This document shows, one piece after another, positions 18,025 to 25,688 of a stretch of DNA of 48,668 nucleotides. The notes beneath the pieces were generated by a model. It had not been told where the DNA came from. It made no database searches and saw nothing but the letters and a program-made list of their open reading frames with translations. Within the stretch, counting starts at the first letter, position 1, and each line of letters starts with the position of its first letter. The translations under genes were made by a program, and so were the position numbers. The stretch is from NCBI GenBank assembly GCA_021463345.1, contig JAJTYM010000030.1, forward strand, positions 1-48,668, given 5' to 3'. This DNA is from Pseudobdellovibrionaceae bacterium. Lineage in GTDB: Bacteria; Bdellovibrionota; Bdellovibrionia; Bdellovibrionales; JAMPXM01.

Positions 18025-18960
18025 ATGTTTCTCCGAGACAACCACTCGTTCAAGCCAACCCGCACGAGCGAATCCGGATTCAGCCTCGTCGAGGCCATCG
18101 TGGCCCTCTCCATCATCACCGTCGTCGTCGGCGCACTGCTCACGGTGCTCCACGTATCGACGACCGAACGGCTGCGCGACGTCTTCGTGAGCGACGCGAA
18201 TTCCCTGGCTTCCTTGCTCGCGGAGACCCTCGCCACCCCGGCGCAGTGCCAGACAGCGCTCGAGACGACCTCCCTCACCGTCGCCAACCGGCGCGAGTTG
18301 AGCTCAAACGTGACGGCGCAACCCATCAGCGACGCGGTCGTCGTCGGCGGCATCGCGCTCCAAGACCAGGTCCTGGGCCGCGCGCGATTCGAAAAGGCGG
18401 CCCTCACGCTGCAGAATTCGCTTCACGGCAACGCCTACACCGCCCTGCTCTCGGTCTCGTTCCAACCCCTGCACGCGTCCGATCAAATACGAAGCATCGT
18501 CAGGTACATCCCCCTGCAGGTCGACATGGTGGACGCGAACCCGACGACGCTGATCCAGTCTTGCAACGCGAAGTCGAACGTGTTCTCCGGAGGCGCCTCC
18601 GCCCCGATCATAGCCGGCGTCACTTGCAACCCCGGCCAGGTCCTGAGCGGCATCAATACCGAGGGAACGCCCATCTGCGAATCGATATTCGACCTTCTGC
18701 CCCCGGCGAACTGCCAAGCCGGGGAATTCATAGGGATCAACCCGGCGACGCAAAGCCTGTTCTGCATCAATGCCGCCGGGGCCACGTCGTCGGCGCAAGT
18801 CCGGGGGCCCGGCTGCAGAGGGAACGGCTGCACCGCCAGAGACGGCGGCCCGTGCTACGGAAATAGCTGCGTCACCAACGGCAATTTCTGCGACGGCAAC
18901 GGATGCAGCGCCAACGACACCTGGCCCACGACCGCTGGCCGCAGGGACTGGCAATACTGA
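18025..18960 (+). CDS. Type IV pilin-like protein with Cys-repeat tail (copy 1)
   Basis: 311 aa. A short basic leader ends at the prepilin peptidase site G18|F19, followed by FSLVEAIVALSIITVVVGALL with Glu at +5: the class III (type IV pilin/pseudopilin) N-terminus. The globular part has CNPGQVLSGINTEGTPICE and FIGINPATQSLFC segments with paired cysteines. The last 45 residues carry three CxGN[GS]C units (CRGNGC, CYGNSC, CDGNGC) separated by about 7 residues. An AAGGAG ribosome site lies before the ATG. The next gene is a close paralogue, so this is a tandem duplication. Probably a minor pilin or pseudopilin exported to the cell surface; the role of the Cys tail is unknown. Confidence 0.8.
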   Translation: MFLRDNHSFKPTRTSESGFSLVEAIVALSIITVVVGALLTVLHVSTTERLRDVFVSDANSLASLLAETLATPAQCQTALETTSLTVANRRELSSNVTAQPISDAVVVGGIALQDQVLGRARFEKAALTLQNSLHGNAYTALLSVSFQPLHASDQIRSIVRYIPLQVDMVDANPTTLIQSCNAKSNVFSGGASAPIIAGVTCNPGQVLSGINTEGTPICESIFDLLPPANCQAGEFIGINPATQSLFCINAAGATSSAQVRGPGCRGNGCTARDGGPCYGNSCVTNGNFCDGNGCSANDTWPTTAGRRDWQY

Positions 18961-19037
18961 GACGATTCGACGACTCATGCGGGGACGCCGGTCCCGTTTC
19001 GCGACGCGGGGCCGGGCACCCGAGAAGGAATTCGCTC

Positions 19038-19054
19038 TTGGCACAACTTAAGCA
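19038..19054 (+). promoter_or_regulatory. Partial sigma-54-like promoter upstream of pilin copy 2
   Basis: TTGGCACAACTTAAGCA matches the -24 half of the sigma-54 consensus (TTGGCAC) completely and keeps the 12-bp GG-to-GC spacing. The -12 half reads AAGCA instead of TTGCA. It lies 52 bp before the ATG at 19106. Pilin genes are often sigma-54 dependent, but the altered -12 element makes this uncertain. Confidence 0.4.
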
Positions 19055-19105
19055 ATGTTTGCGAATCCAGACCTTCGGCCGATACGTAAGCTGACGGAGG
19101 CTCTC

Positions 19106-20062
19106 ATGCGGACGGAGTATCAGTTGTCGACTTTCACCCGAGCAGCCGATGGGCACGCAGGCAAGCCGATCTACGCGAGGGAAGACGGCCTCGGCCTCAT
19201 CGAGACGATCGTGGCCCTCTCCATCGTCACCGTCGTCATCAGCGCGTTGCTCACCACGCTCCGCGTGGCGATGATCGAGCGGATGCGCGATGACTTCGCG
19301 GGCGACGCGAATTCCCTCGCCATCACGCTCGCGGAAACCCTCGCTGTCCCGGCGCAATGCCAGAAGGCGTTCGAAACGACTTCGCTCACCGTCACCAATC
19401 GCCGCGACCTGAATCCGAGCGCGACGGCGCAATCCATCGATGACGCGATCCCCGTCGGCGGCATCGCGCTCCAAGATCGGACCCTGGGCCGCGCGCGGTT
19501 CGAAAAGGCGACCCTCACGCTGCAGAATTCGCTTCACGGCAACGCCTACACCGCCCTGCTCACGATCGCGATCCACCCCTTGCACGCGTCCGACCAAATA
19601 CGAAGCGTCATCAGGCACATCCCCCTGCAGGTCGACATGGTGGACGCGAACCCGACGACGCTGATCTCGTCTTGCAACGCGGAGTCGCACGTGTTCTCGG
19701 GCGGCTCGGCGCCGCCGTTCACGGCGGGCCTTTCCTGCAACACCGGCCAGGTCCTGGTCGCGATCAGCCCGGAAGGGGTCCCCAAATGCGAGTCGATATT
19801 CAATCTGCTCCCCTCGACGAGCTGCCTGGCCGGCGAGTTCGTCGGCATCAACCCGAAAACACAGAGCCTGTTCTGCATCAGTACCGGCGGAGCCACGCCG
19901 AAACAAGTCCGAGGCCCAGGCTGCCTAGGGGCCGGCTGCGTGGCGATGGATGGCGGACCATGCTCCGGCGCCGGCTGTAAAACCAACGGGCAATCCTGCC
20001 AAGGGGCCGGCTGCGTGGCCGAGGACACATGGCCCGCGACCGCCGACACCCCGGACTGGTGA
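19106..20062 (+). CDS. Type IV pilin-like protein with Cys-repeat tail (copy 2)
   Basis: 318 aa. The ATG at 19106 has a GGAGG site. The 28-residue leader is longer than in copy 1 and the cleavage site is G28|L29 rather than G|F, still with Glu at +5 and a hydrophobic helix (GLIETIVALSIVTVVISALL). Large blocks are nearly identical to copy 1 (TLQNSLHGNAYTALL, LHASDQIRS, PLQVDMVDANPTTLI), at DNA level as well. The tail has CLGAGC, CSGAGC and CQGAGC, the same three-unit layout with Asn changed to Ala. It probably works with copy 1 in one pilus or secretion pseudopilus. Confidence 0.8.
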   Translation: MRTEYQLSTFTRAADGHAGKPIYAREDGLGLIETIVALSIVTVVISALLTTLRVAMIERMRDDFAGDANSLAITLAETLAVPAQCQKAFETTSLTVTNRRDLNPSATAQSIDDAIPVGGIALQDRTLGRARFEKATLTLQNSLHGNAYTALLTIAIHPLHASDQIRSVIRHIPLQVDMVDANPTTLISSCNAESHVFSGGSAPPFTAGLSCNTGQVLVAISPEGVPKCESIFNLLPSTSCLAGEFVGINPKTQSLFCISTGGATPKQVRGPGCLGAGCVAMDGGPCSGAGCKTNGQSCQGAGCVAEDTWPATADTPDW

Positions 20063-20161
20063 GAGCCGAGCGCGCGCGGAACCGGCCGAAACGCGAGCCC
20101 AAACCCTCCATGGAAACCGCGAATCTCAGCGCGATCGACCCTATCGCGTCGCGGCTCCGAG

Positions 20162-20187
20162 GAGGGTTTCAGCCGAGGGTTTCAGCC
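20162..20187. repeat. 13-bp tandem duplication at the hemB stop codon
   Basis: GAGGGTTTCAGCC occurs twice head-to-tail (20162-20174 and 20175-20187), covering the last codons and stop of hemB. The upstream copy (in hemB's sense) encodes the natural ...AETLG end and stop; the other is 3' UTR. The reading frame is unaffected. Confidence 0.8.
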
Positions 20188-21173
20188 ATCTCCAAGGCGA
20201 AATACGTGAGGATCATGTCGGCGCCGGCCCTCCGGATCGACAAAAGCGTTTCAGCCATCGCCTTGCGCCCGTCGATCCAACCCTTCTCAGCAGCGGCCTT
20301 GATCATGGCGTATTCCCCGCTCACCTGGTACGCGGCGACCGGGACGTTCACGCGCGCGCGCACTTCGGCGATGACGTCAAGGTAGGCCAAGGCCGGCTTG
20401 ACCATCACGATGTCAGCGCCCTCGCGCACGTCCAGAAGAGCCTCACGGACCGCCTCGCGTTTATTGGCGGGGTCCATTTGGTAGGTTTTTTTATCGCCCG
20501 AACGCGGTGCCGAGTCCAAAGCCTCACGGAAGGGACCGTACAGCGAGGACGCGTATTTGACCGCGTACGAAAGGATCCCGACCTCGGCGAAGCCCTCGGC
20601 GTCGAGCGCCGCCCGGATCGCGCCGACGCGCCCGTCCATCATATCGGACGGCGCCACGAAGTCAGCGCCCGCCCTCGCCTGCGCGACCGCCATGGCGGCC
20701 AGGATCCCGACCGACTCGTCGTTGAGGACTCGCCCGTTTTCGACGAGTCCGTCGTGCCCGTCGCTGGAGTACGGGTCCATCGCCACGTCGGTGATGACCG
20801 CGAGCCCGGGAACCTCGTCCTTGAGCGCGCGGACGGTTGTCTGCAAAAGCCCCGAATCGTTGAGCGACTCCCTGGCGAACCTGTCCTTGAGCGCTCCCTT
20901 GATCACCGGGAACAAAGCCACGGCCGGGATGCCCAGCCCGTGCGCCCGCCGAGCCGTCGCGACGATCCGGTCGCGGGTCATGCGAAACTGGCCCGGCATC
21001 GATGTGATCGCGGCTTGCCGGTTCTTCCCATCCATGACGAACAAGGGGAGGATCAGGTCCGAAGGTTGAAGTTCCGTTTCCCTGGCCAAAGCCCGGATCG
21101 CTTCGCTCCCGCGGTTCCGCCGTGGGCGGGAGCGCAGGGACAATCGCTTCTCATGCGTTTTTCGGCGCGCCAT
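20169..21173 (-). CDS. hemB: Delta-aminolevulinic acid dehydratase (porphobilinogen synthase)
   Basis: 334 aa, the usual length. It condenses two 5-aminolevulinate molecules to porphobilinogen in haem and corrinoid synthesis. The Schiff-base region shows PSDMMDGRVGAIR and the active-site lysine VMVKPALAYLD. The metal site reads DVAMDPYSSDGHDG: Asp residues replace the zinc-binding cysteines, so this is the Mg2+-type enzyme. The ATG at 21173 follows GAGG at a good distance; an in-frame GTG at 21200 lacks a ribosome site and would lie in the leader. MetH encoded 16 kb away needs the cobalamin that this pathway feeds. Confidence 0.96.
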   Translation of the reverse strand: MARRKTHEKRLSLRSRPRRNRGSEAIRALARETELQPSDLILPLFVMDGKNRQAAITSMPGQFRMTRDRIVATARRAHGLGIPAVALFPVIKGALKDRFARESLNDSGLLQTTVRALKDEVPGLAVITDVAMDPYSSDGHDGLVENGRVLNDESVGILAAMAVAQARAGADFVAPSDMMDGRVGAIRAALDAEGFAEVGILSYAVKYASSLYGPFREALDSAPRSGDKKTYQMDPANKREAVREALLDVREGADIVMVKPALAYLDVIAEVRARVNVPVAAYQVSGEYAMIKAAAEKGWIDGRKAMAETLLSIRRAGADMILTYFALEMAETLG

Positions 21174-21202
21174 CGGGACCTCGAGTCTCAGGAGGAGCAC
21201 CC

Positions 21203-21232
21203 ATTGTCGAACGGCGGCCCGAGCCCAGTCAA
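21203..21232 (-). promoter_or_regulatory. hemB: Candidate hemB promoter
   Basis: On the minus strand TTGACT (21227-21232) and GACAAT (21203-21208) are separated by 18 bp, a good sigma-70-type promoter. It lies 30 bp upstream of the hemB ATG and downstream of the terminator of the upstream RNA unit, so hemB is probably transcribed separately from it. Confidence 0.5.
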
Positions 21233-21337
21233 CGCCGCTCCGTCAGCTCCGCCAAGCCCCGCCCCGGGGCGGCGCCTCCCCTCCCTCCGCTCCTCCTCGG
21301 GAGAAACCCGCGCGCGCCGCGACCCGCGGGCGAGCGC

Positions 21338-21369
21338 AAAACAGGACGGCCGCTCTCGCGGCCGTCCTG
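21338..21369 (-). terminator. Strong intrinsic terminator of the structured RNA
   Basis: CAGGACGGCCGC / GCGGCCGTCCTG (12 bp, 21358-21369 with 21342-21353) with a GAGA loop is followed on the minus strand by TTTTG. This is one of the best terminators in the window and isolates the upstream RNA from hemB. Confidence 0.85.
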
Positions 21370-21563
21370 CCTCCGTTCCAATTTCACTAGGTCCGCTCGC
21401 GCATCCGCTAGTTGGCTTGGTCCAAGAGACTCTTTACTTGGATCCCCGGGAATTTCCTCTTAGGGGCGCAGGGTAAAGAGAAGCGGGGTCGAAACCTTCC
21501 GCTTTTATGTACCCGAGAGAGAGGCCGCCCTACGGGCGCGGGTCACGTCCGTGTCCGCGTCGG

Positions 21564-21608
21564 TCAGGAGCCGACCTCCATCACGTTGGTACTCTGACGA
21601 ATTGCCAT
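21564..21608 (-). CDS. 14-residue ORF with an excellent ribosome-binding site
   Basis: The peptide MAIRQSTNVMEVGS starts with ATG 8 bp after AAAGGAGG, close to a perfect Shine-Dalgarno sequence, and ends at TGA. Such a strong site before so short a frame suggests real translation: a leader peptide, a small protein or a precursor peptide. It lies at the 5' end of the structured RNA. No known leader or RiPP precursor is recognised. No runs of a regulatory amino acid are present, so classic attenuation is not indicated. Confidence 0.5.
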   Translation of the reverse strand: MAIRQSTNVMEVGS

Positions 21609-21650
21609 GTGCACCACCTCCTTTCCCGGCCGAAGCCTGATTTCACACTA

Positions 21651-21808
21651 GCGGGTTTGCGCGGGCGGCGGAAGTCCGAATCCGCGCAGAGCCGCGAAAG
21701 CGAGGCGAATAGGCTCGAGCCATAAGCGCGACGCGCACTTCGCGATAACGGCGATCTTTGTATCACCCTGAGCCGGTCGGCGCGGGGCGCGCTCGGACCG
21801 GCGTCCGG
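21651..21808. other. Non-coding stretch between the structured RNA and the SRPBCC-like gene
   Basis: No convincing ORF or strong repeat is visible. It should contain the promoter of the RNA unit on the minus strand and the end of the upstream minus-strand gene's transcript. Confidence 0.4.
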
Positions 21809-22585
21809 TCATTTCGCCGCGGGCGAGGCGCGAGACGCCGCTTTGTACTCGCCCTCGATGAGCGAGCGCATCTTCTCGGCCACCTTCTGCGCGATCGCCT
21901 CGAGCGCGAGGCCCATGAGGATCTTCGGCAGGGGGAGTTCCGCGGCCTGGTAGACGGCTTCGATCGACGCCTCCGTTTTGGAAGGCCCTTCGGCGCGCTC
22001 GAAGCCGATCACCCCGGTCATCCCTTTGAAATCGCCCCATACGACGTCCCACTGGAGCTCGTCGCGCCAGTCTTCCGAGACCGGGCGCATTCGGAGGACC
22101 ATGCGGGCCTGGTAACCGAGCGCCTCCATCACCAGAAAGAGCTTGCGGCTCGGAGCGTGGTAGGCGACCGTCTTGAAGTGCCCGCTCACCTCTTTGAGCT
22201 TCGGGTACTCCTGCGCCGTCGCGAACGAGAACGCCTTCGGCGCGGAGACGAGTCCGGCCCCTTTGATCGTGAAACGGACTTGCTTGCGGCCGTCAGCCGT
22301 TTCCACCTTTTCGTCGCGGACCGAGACGAGGACGGCGCGCGCCTCGTAGAGTTTTTTGCGTTGCTCGGGCTTGCTCTTCCAGAACGGCCGCTGGCTCGCC
22401 GGCGTGTCCCTGGCGACCGTGAGCTTCCCCGGCCCCGGCGGCTCCTCCGCCGCGGCCGGCACCTGCGGCATGGCCGTCCGCGCCGCCGGTTCGCCCTCGG
22501 GAAGGCGAGCCGCGACGGCGACCGCGGAACATGCGACCGCGGTGATGACGACGCCGAAGAAAGCAGGCTCTCGCACGCGGCTCAT
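21809..22585 (-). CDS. Exported SRPBCC-like (START/polyketide cyclase fold) protein
   Basis: 258 aa. An N-terminal hydrophobic segment (about 9-27, FFGVVITAVACSAVAVAA) acts as signal peptide or anchor. A Pro/Ala-rich linker and a basic helix precede a domain from about residue 85: FSFATAQEYPKLKEVSGHFKTV, then VVWGDFKGMTGVIGFERAEG, and a long C-terminal helix (LPLPKILMGLALEAIAQKVAEKM). This resembles the SRPBCC/COQ10 lipid-binding fold, which binds hydrophobic ligands. It is divergent from the small membrane protein gene across 95 bp. Ligand unknown. Confidence 0.65.
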   Translation of the reverse strand: MSRVREPAFFGVVITAVACSAVAVAARLPEGEPAARTAMPQVPAAAEEPPGPGKLTVARDTPASQRPFWKSKPEQRKKLYEARAVLVSVRDEKVETADGRKQVRFTIKGAGLVSAPKAFSFATAQEYPKLKEVSGHFKTVAYHAPSRKLFLVMEALGYQARMVLRMRPVSEDWRDELQWDVVWGDFKGMTGVIGFERAEGPSKTEASIEAVYQAAELPLPKILMGLALEAIAQKVAEKMRSLIEGEYKAASRASPAAK

Positions 22586-22680
22586 GCGCTCCAGTGAACC
22601 ACGCCCCGAAGCGAGACGCCAGGCCGTATTCCCGGCTCCGGACTCGCTTTACGCGTAAAGGCGGTGTTAAACTGTCGTTC

Positions 22681-23040
22681 ATGGAACCAGACTCGCGAAA
22701 CGAATCGCGCACAACCGGAATTCTCAGGACCCTCGGATACATCTACAGCGTCGGCGTGTTCGCGACGGCGACCGGGCTCGCCGCGCAATATTACCTGGGT
22801 TACATGGATGTCGGCGATCGCCGCCCGGCGACGGCGGGCGCGGCCAGGCCGAACGGTGGCCGCGAAACCGAGCTTGAAAACAAAACAAATTTGCACGCGG
22901 CGCCGGAGACCCCGGCGGAAGCCAACGCCCCCGGCGCCATCTCGAGGGAACGCGGGCGCGCCCCGGCCTCGGCCCCCTCCGGGATCAAGGGCGCCGCCGA
23001 CGCGAACGCGCCGGAACTCCGGCGCGTCACCGGAACTTGA
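22681..23040 (+). CDS. Small single-pass membrane protein, function unknown
   Basis: 119 aa. The first 16 residues are polar, then one hydrophobic segment (about 17-40, ending LAAQYYLGYM), then a Gly/Ala/Pro/Glu-rich tail without obvious structure. The ATG at 22681 begins the well-composed part of the frame, but its ribosome site is weak. It lies 33 bp upstream of pgsA in the same direction and may be co-transcribed. I do not recognise the family. Confidence 0.5.
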   Translation: MEPDSRNESRTTGILRTLGYIYSVGVFATATGLAAQYYLGYMDVGDRRPATAGAARPNGGRETELENKTNLHAAPETPAEANAPGAISRERGRAPASAPSGIKGAADANAPELRRVTGT

Positions 23041-23073
23041 CGCCACGACCGCGAGACGGTTTAGTAAAACTCC

Positions 23074-23655
23074 ATGAGCACACCGCCCGCCCGCCCAGCC
23101 GTCCCCGCCTGGAAAAAGAAATTGCCGATGTGGCTGACGTGGAGCCGGATCTGGGTTTGCCCGGTTCTCATAGCGCTGGTGTGGTTCGACGGCCCGACAT
23201 TCCGTTGGGCGGCGGCGCTGCTCTTCATCCTCGCCTCCATGACCGATTGGTTCGACGGCTCGCTCGCCCGCAAATACGACGCCGAGTCGAACATGGGCAA
23301 ATTCATGGACCCGATCGCCGACAAGATTCTTGTCGCCACGGCGCTCATCCTCCTCGTGCATTCGAGGCACGCCGACCCCGTGATGGTGATCCTGTTGCTC
23401 GCCCGGGACATCTTCATCGGCGGCATTCGCTCCGTGGCCGCCGCCGACGGCGTGGTGATCGCGGCCAAAGCGGCCGGCAAGTGGAAAACGGGCCTGCAAA
23501 TGACCGGAATCCCGGCGATGCTGATCGCCACGGACGATTTTTTCAATGTGCCCGCGCTCAAGATCGGCCAAACGCTCTTGTGGCTCAGCGTGATCTTAAG
23601 CCTCCTCTCCGGCGCGCAGTATGTCCGCCTGTACCTGAAGTCCCGCTCCGCCTGA
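23074..23655 (+). CDS. pgsA: CDP-diacylglycerol--glycerol-3-phosphate 3-phosphatidyltransferase
   Basis: 193 aa integral membrane enzyme that makes phosphatidylglycerophosphate, committing to phosphatidylglycerol synthesis. The CDP-alcohol phosphotransferase signature DG-x2-AR-x8-G-x3-D-x3-D is intact: DGSLARKYDAESNMGKFMD followed by PIAD. Hydrophobic segments cover most of the chain. The basic N-terminus PAWKKKLPMWLTWSRI is typical of PgsA, where it reads 'NxxTxxRx'. Length is normal. Confidence 0.93.
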   Translation: MSTPPARPAVPAWKKKLPMWLTWSRIWVCPVLIALVWFDGPTFRWAAALLFILASMTDWFDGSLARKYDAESNMGKFMDPIADKILVATALILLVHSRHADPVMVILLLARDIFIGGIRSVAAADGVVIAAKAAGKWKTGLQMTGIPAMLIATDDFFNVPALKIGQTLLWLSVILSLLSGAQYVRLYLKSRSA

Positions 23656-23906
23656 CCACTTCGGAAGCGGCGCCCAGGAACCGCCTCCGAAAGGCTCTCG
23701 GCTCGCGAAGCGCCGTGTTGCAAATCGCAGATTTGGAGGAAATCCGTTGCTCTCGCGCCTTCCGTCTCGCTAGCTTTGAGTCCGGATGGATCAAAGTCGC
23801 GAACGGGTTCGCAATTCTCCCAGACGTTGAATGCCAGCGTCGCGTGGCATTGATGCCGGTTGACCGCCCGTGAGCTTCTTCAGATCCCGCACGTGAAGGG
23901 GGGGTT
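23656..23906. other. Intergenic region pgsA to the periplasmic protein gene
   Basis: A 251-bp gap. No convincing ORF, RNA or clear terminator was found. AAGGGGGGTT before the next ATG is its ribosome site. Confidence 0.4.
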
Positions 23907-25676
23907 ATGAATCTCACGTGGTCCGCGCTCTTATGCGCAACCTTGACCGTGGCGTTGCCTGTGTCCCAGGCCCACGCCGAACCGAAAACTCCGGAAGAAA
24001 GGGAACTCGAGACTCGCCTCGAGGCCGCGAACGGCGCCGTGAGCGACGCCGCCGCGTCTCCCATCTCCGCCGATCAATGGAGCGAAGCGGCCGGCCGGCT
24101 CGGCGCGATCGCCTCAGCTCCCGAGCTGGAGGACGATTGCGTCGACGCGAGATACGCCGTTTTCGGCGGCAAGTACGCGATCAGCTACGACGGCGCGACC
24201 GGCGCCGCGTGCAAGCTGTACGATCTTTCGTTCCCGACGCTCCGGGCGCGCGGCAAAACGCTCTCCGTATCCGCCCTGCCCACGCAGAAATACACGGCCA
24301 AGGATTACCTGGAGTGGATCAAGGGCAACGACGACCAAGTCTCCGCAAAGGCCCGAGCCTTCCAAGCGACGCCCGCGTTCTTGCCGGCTTCCTCCGGTGC
24401 CGAGGCCGACTGGATGAGCGCGGTCCGGTTCAAGGACGGCGCCGGCTTCGCAGCCGCCCCACTCGCGTTCGGCGCGCGACGGTTGCCAAAGTCGTTCCAC
24501 GCCTCCGACCTGGACGTCGGTCGCCGCTTCGATTTCCCGGCGCGCGACAAGGAGCGGCTCAAAGCCCTCATCGGCGTCCTCGAGCGCATCGGCGCTCCTG
24601 AGGCGACGGTTCGCGCCTGGGCCGAGGTCGCCGCCCACCCGCGAGGCTTTCTCGAAAAAGTCCGCTTCGACTACAACGACGCCAAGAAAGTCTATGACAT
24701 CGCGCTCGACGCCGATTTCCTGCCGTTCAACGGCCCCGTCGCGCTCATCGACTTCAAAACCCCTTACAAGCCCGCCGTCGAGCGCCTGATCCGCTCGGTC
24801 CTGGGCGCGTCGCTTCGGAGCCTGGCGCGAGTCATCCCGAACCAAACCGCGCGGAGCATCGTCAACGTCGCCATCGAAGACTCGTTCGAATTCATCGAGA
24901 TGGCCTACTCCTACCAATACACCCAGTTCGAAGACACCCTCCGCGCGGCGATGGACGGGCGCGCCAAGTCGGATCTGAAGCCGGCCGAGCTGCAAAGCAT
25001 GCTCGACCTCGCCTTCGGCGTGCGCAGCAACCTCATGTCCCAGTACGTGATGGCGCTCGCCCAAGGCCAGAAATTCGACTGGACGCAGATCGAAAAGATC
25101 GGTAAACGCGCCCGTTACGACGTCGAGAAGGCCCGGGACGTGACGATGAACGAGACGAACTCCCGGCTCGTGCTGAAAAACGGCTGCGAGATGCGGATCA
25201 CGGACTCCTACTTCGGCGTCTGCTCCCGAGAAGGCCGGAAGGTCGCGCTCTACTCGTTGACGAGCCGCCACTCGGTCCTGCTCTGGAGCTTCGGGGCCCC
25301 GGTGGTCCACAAATACGACACCCCCAACGAAGTCACGATGAAGCGCGGCTTCGCCTACCTGCTCGCGGTCGGCGTCCGCGTCGCCAACATCGGCATCGGC
25401 CACCGCTTTTCCTACATGCTCTCCGACGCGCTCAAGGGTTTCGCGCGGAACGGCGCCCTGGACGAAGCGATCCTGAAAAATCGGCTTTGGCTCGAGAAGC
25501 GCGGCGCCGGCGAGCTCGACGCCGAAAATCAAAAGCTGCTCTCGACCCTTTACGTGCAAAACCTGAATCCGTTCCTCGCGCACAGCGAGGCGTCGGAGGC
25601 GAAATTCATCCGTGCGAACGCGCAAGCCCTCGAGATCCCTGAAACCGTTTCCCCGGCCGTCGCCGGGCTTGAGTAA
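23907..25676 (+). CDS. Large secreted protein of unknown function, partner of the downstream subtilase gene
   Basis: 589 aa. The signal peptide ends in VSQAHA|EP. The mature protein is mostly helical, with paired cysteines early (DDCVDARY...AACKLYD) and later (NGCEMRITDSYFGVCSREGRK). Hydrophobic amphipathic stretches (PAVERLIRSVLGASLRSLARV, VMALAQG) occur but there is no obvious transmembrane helix. No family is recognised. Its stop is 12 bp before the start of the subtilase gene, with an AAAAGGAGG site between, so the two form one operon. A folding helper, inhibitor or substrate of the protease is a reasonable hypothesis, because the protease has no propeptide of its own. Confidence 0.6.
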   Translation: MNLTWSALLCATLTVALPVSQAHAEPKTPEERELETRLEAANGAVSDAAASPISADQWSEAAGRLGAIASAPELEDDCVDARYAVFGGKYAISYDGATGAACKLYDLSFPTLRARGKTLSVSALPTQKYTAKDYLEWIKGNDDQVSAKARAFQATPAFLPASSGAEADWMSAVRFKDGAGFAAAPLAFGARRLPKSFHASDLDVGRRFDFPARDKERLKALIGVLERIGAPEATVRAWAEVAAHPRGFLEKVRFDYNDAKKVYDIALDADFLPFNGPVALIDFKTPYKPAVERLIRSVLGASLRSLARVIPNQTARSIVNVAIEDSFEFIEMAYSYQYTQFEDTLRAAMDGRAKSDLKPAELQSMLDLAFGVRSNLMSQYVMALAQGQKFDWTQIEKIGKRARYDVEKARDVTMNETNSRLVLKNGCEMRITDSYFGVCSREGRKVALYSLTSRHSVLLWSFGAPVVHKYDTPNEVTMKRGFAYLLAVGVRVANIGIGHRFSYMLSDALKGFARNGALDEAILKNRLWLEKRGAGELDAENQKLLSTLYVQNLNPFLAHSEASEAKFIRANAQALEIPETVSPAVAGLE

Positions 25677-25688
25677 AAGGAGGCGCGG

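Larger units (their letters stand above)
21338..21640 (-). ncRNA. Highly structured transcript upstream of hemB with a 14-codon ORF and intrinsic terminator
   Basis: The minus strand holds, in order, a strong ribosome site with a 14-codon ORF, a GCCC-GTA-GGGC hairpin, AAGCGG/CCGCTT closing a GGTTTCGACC loop (21481-21504), an 8-bp perfect stem CTCTTTAC/GTAAAGAG (21473-21480 with 21430-21437) enclosing CCCC...GGGG, a CCAAG/CTTGG hairpin that would compete with it, a CCAACTAG...CTAG...TTGG stem (about 21379-21415), and a 12-bp terminator stem ending in TTTT. This density of paired elements with no long ORF fits a structured RNA. It lacks the signatures I know for tmRNA, RNase P, SRP RNA and c-di-GMP or cobalamin riboswitches. 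The 5' end is estimated; TAGTGT at 21645-21650 is a weak possible -10. Confidence 0.55.

Noticed and set aside
18770-20000. CRISPR-like array suggested by repeated similar segments in the pilin genes
   Set aside because: The similarity is between two paralogous coding regions and their Cys repeats; there are no regular direct repeats with unique spacers.
21174-21200. GTG start of hemB 27 bp upstream of the chosen ATG
   Set aside because: No ribosome site precedes the GTG, it falls close to the predicted transcription start, and the ATG has a GAGG at the right distance.
21338-21640. tmRNA, RNase P RNA, SRP RNA or a known riboswitch
   Set aside because: None of the signatures (tmRNA tag and acceptor arm, GAGGAAAGTCC of RNase P, SRP GGAA loop, B12 box) is present, although GAGGAAATTCCC recalls the RNase P motif in part.
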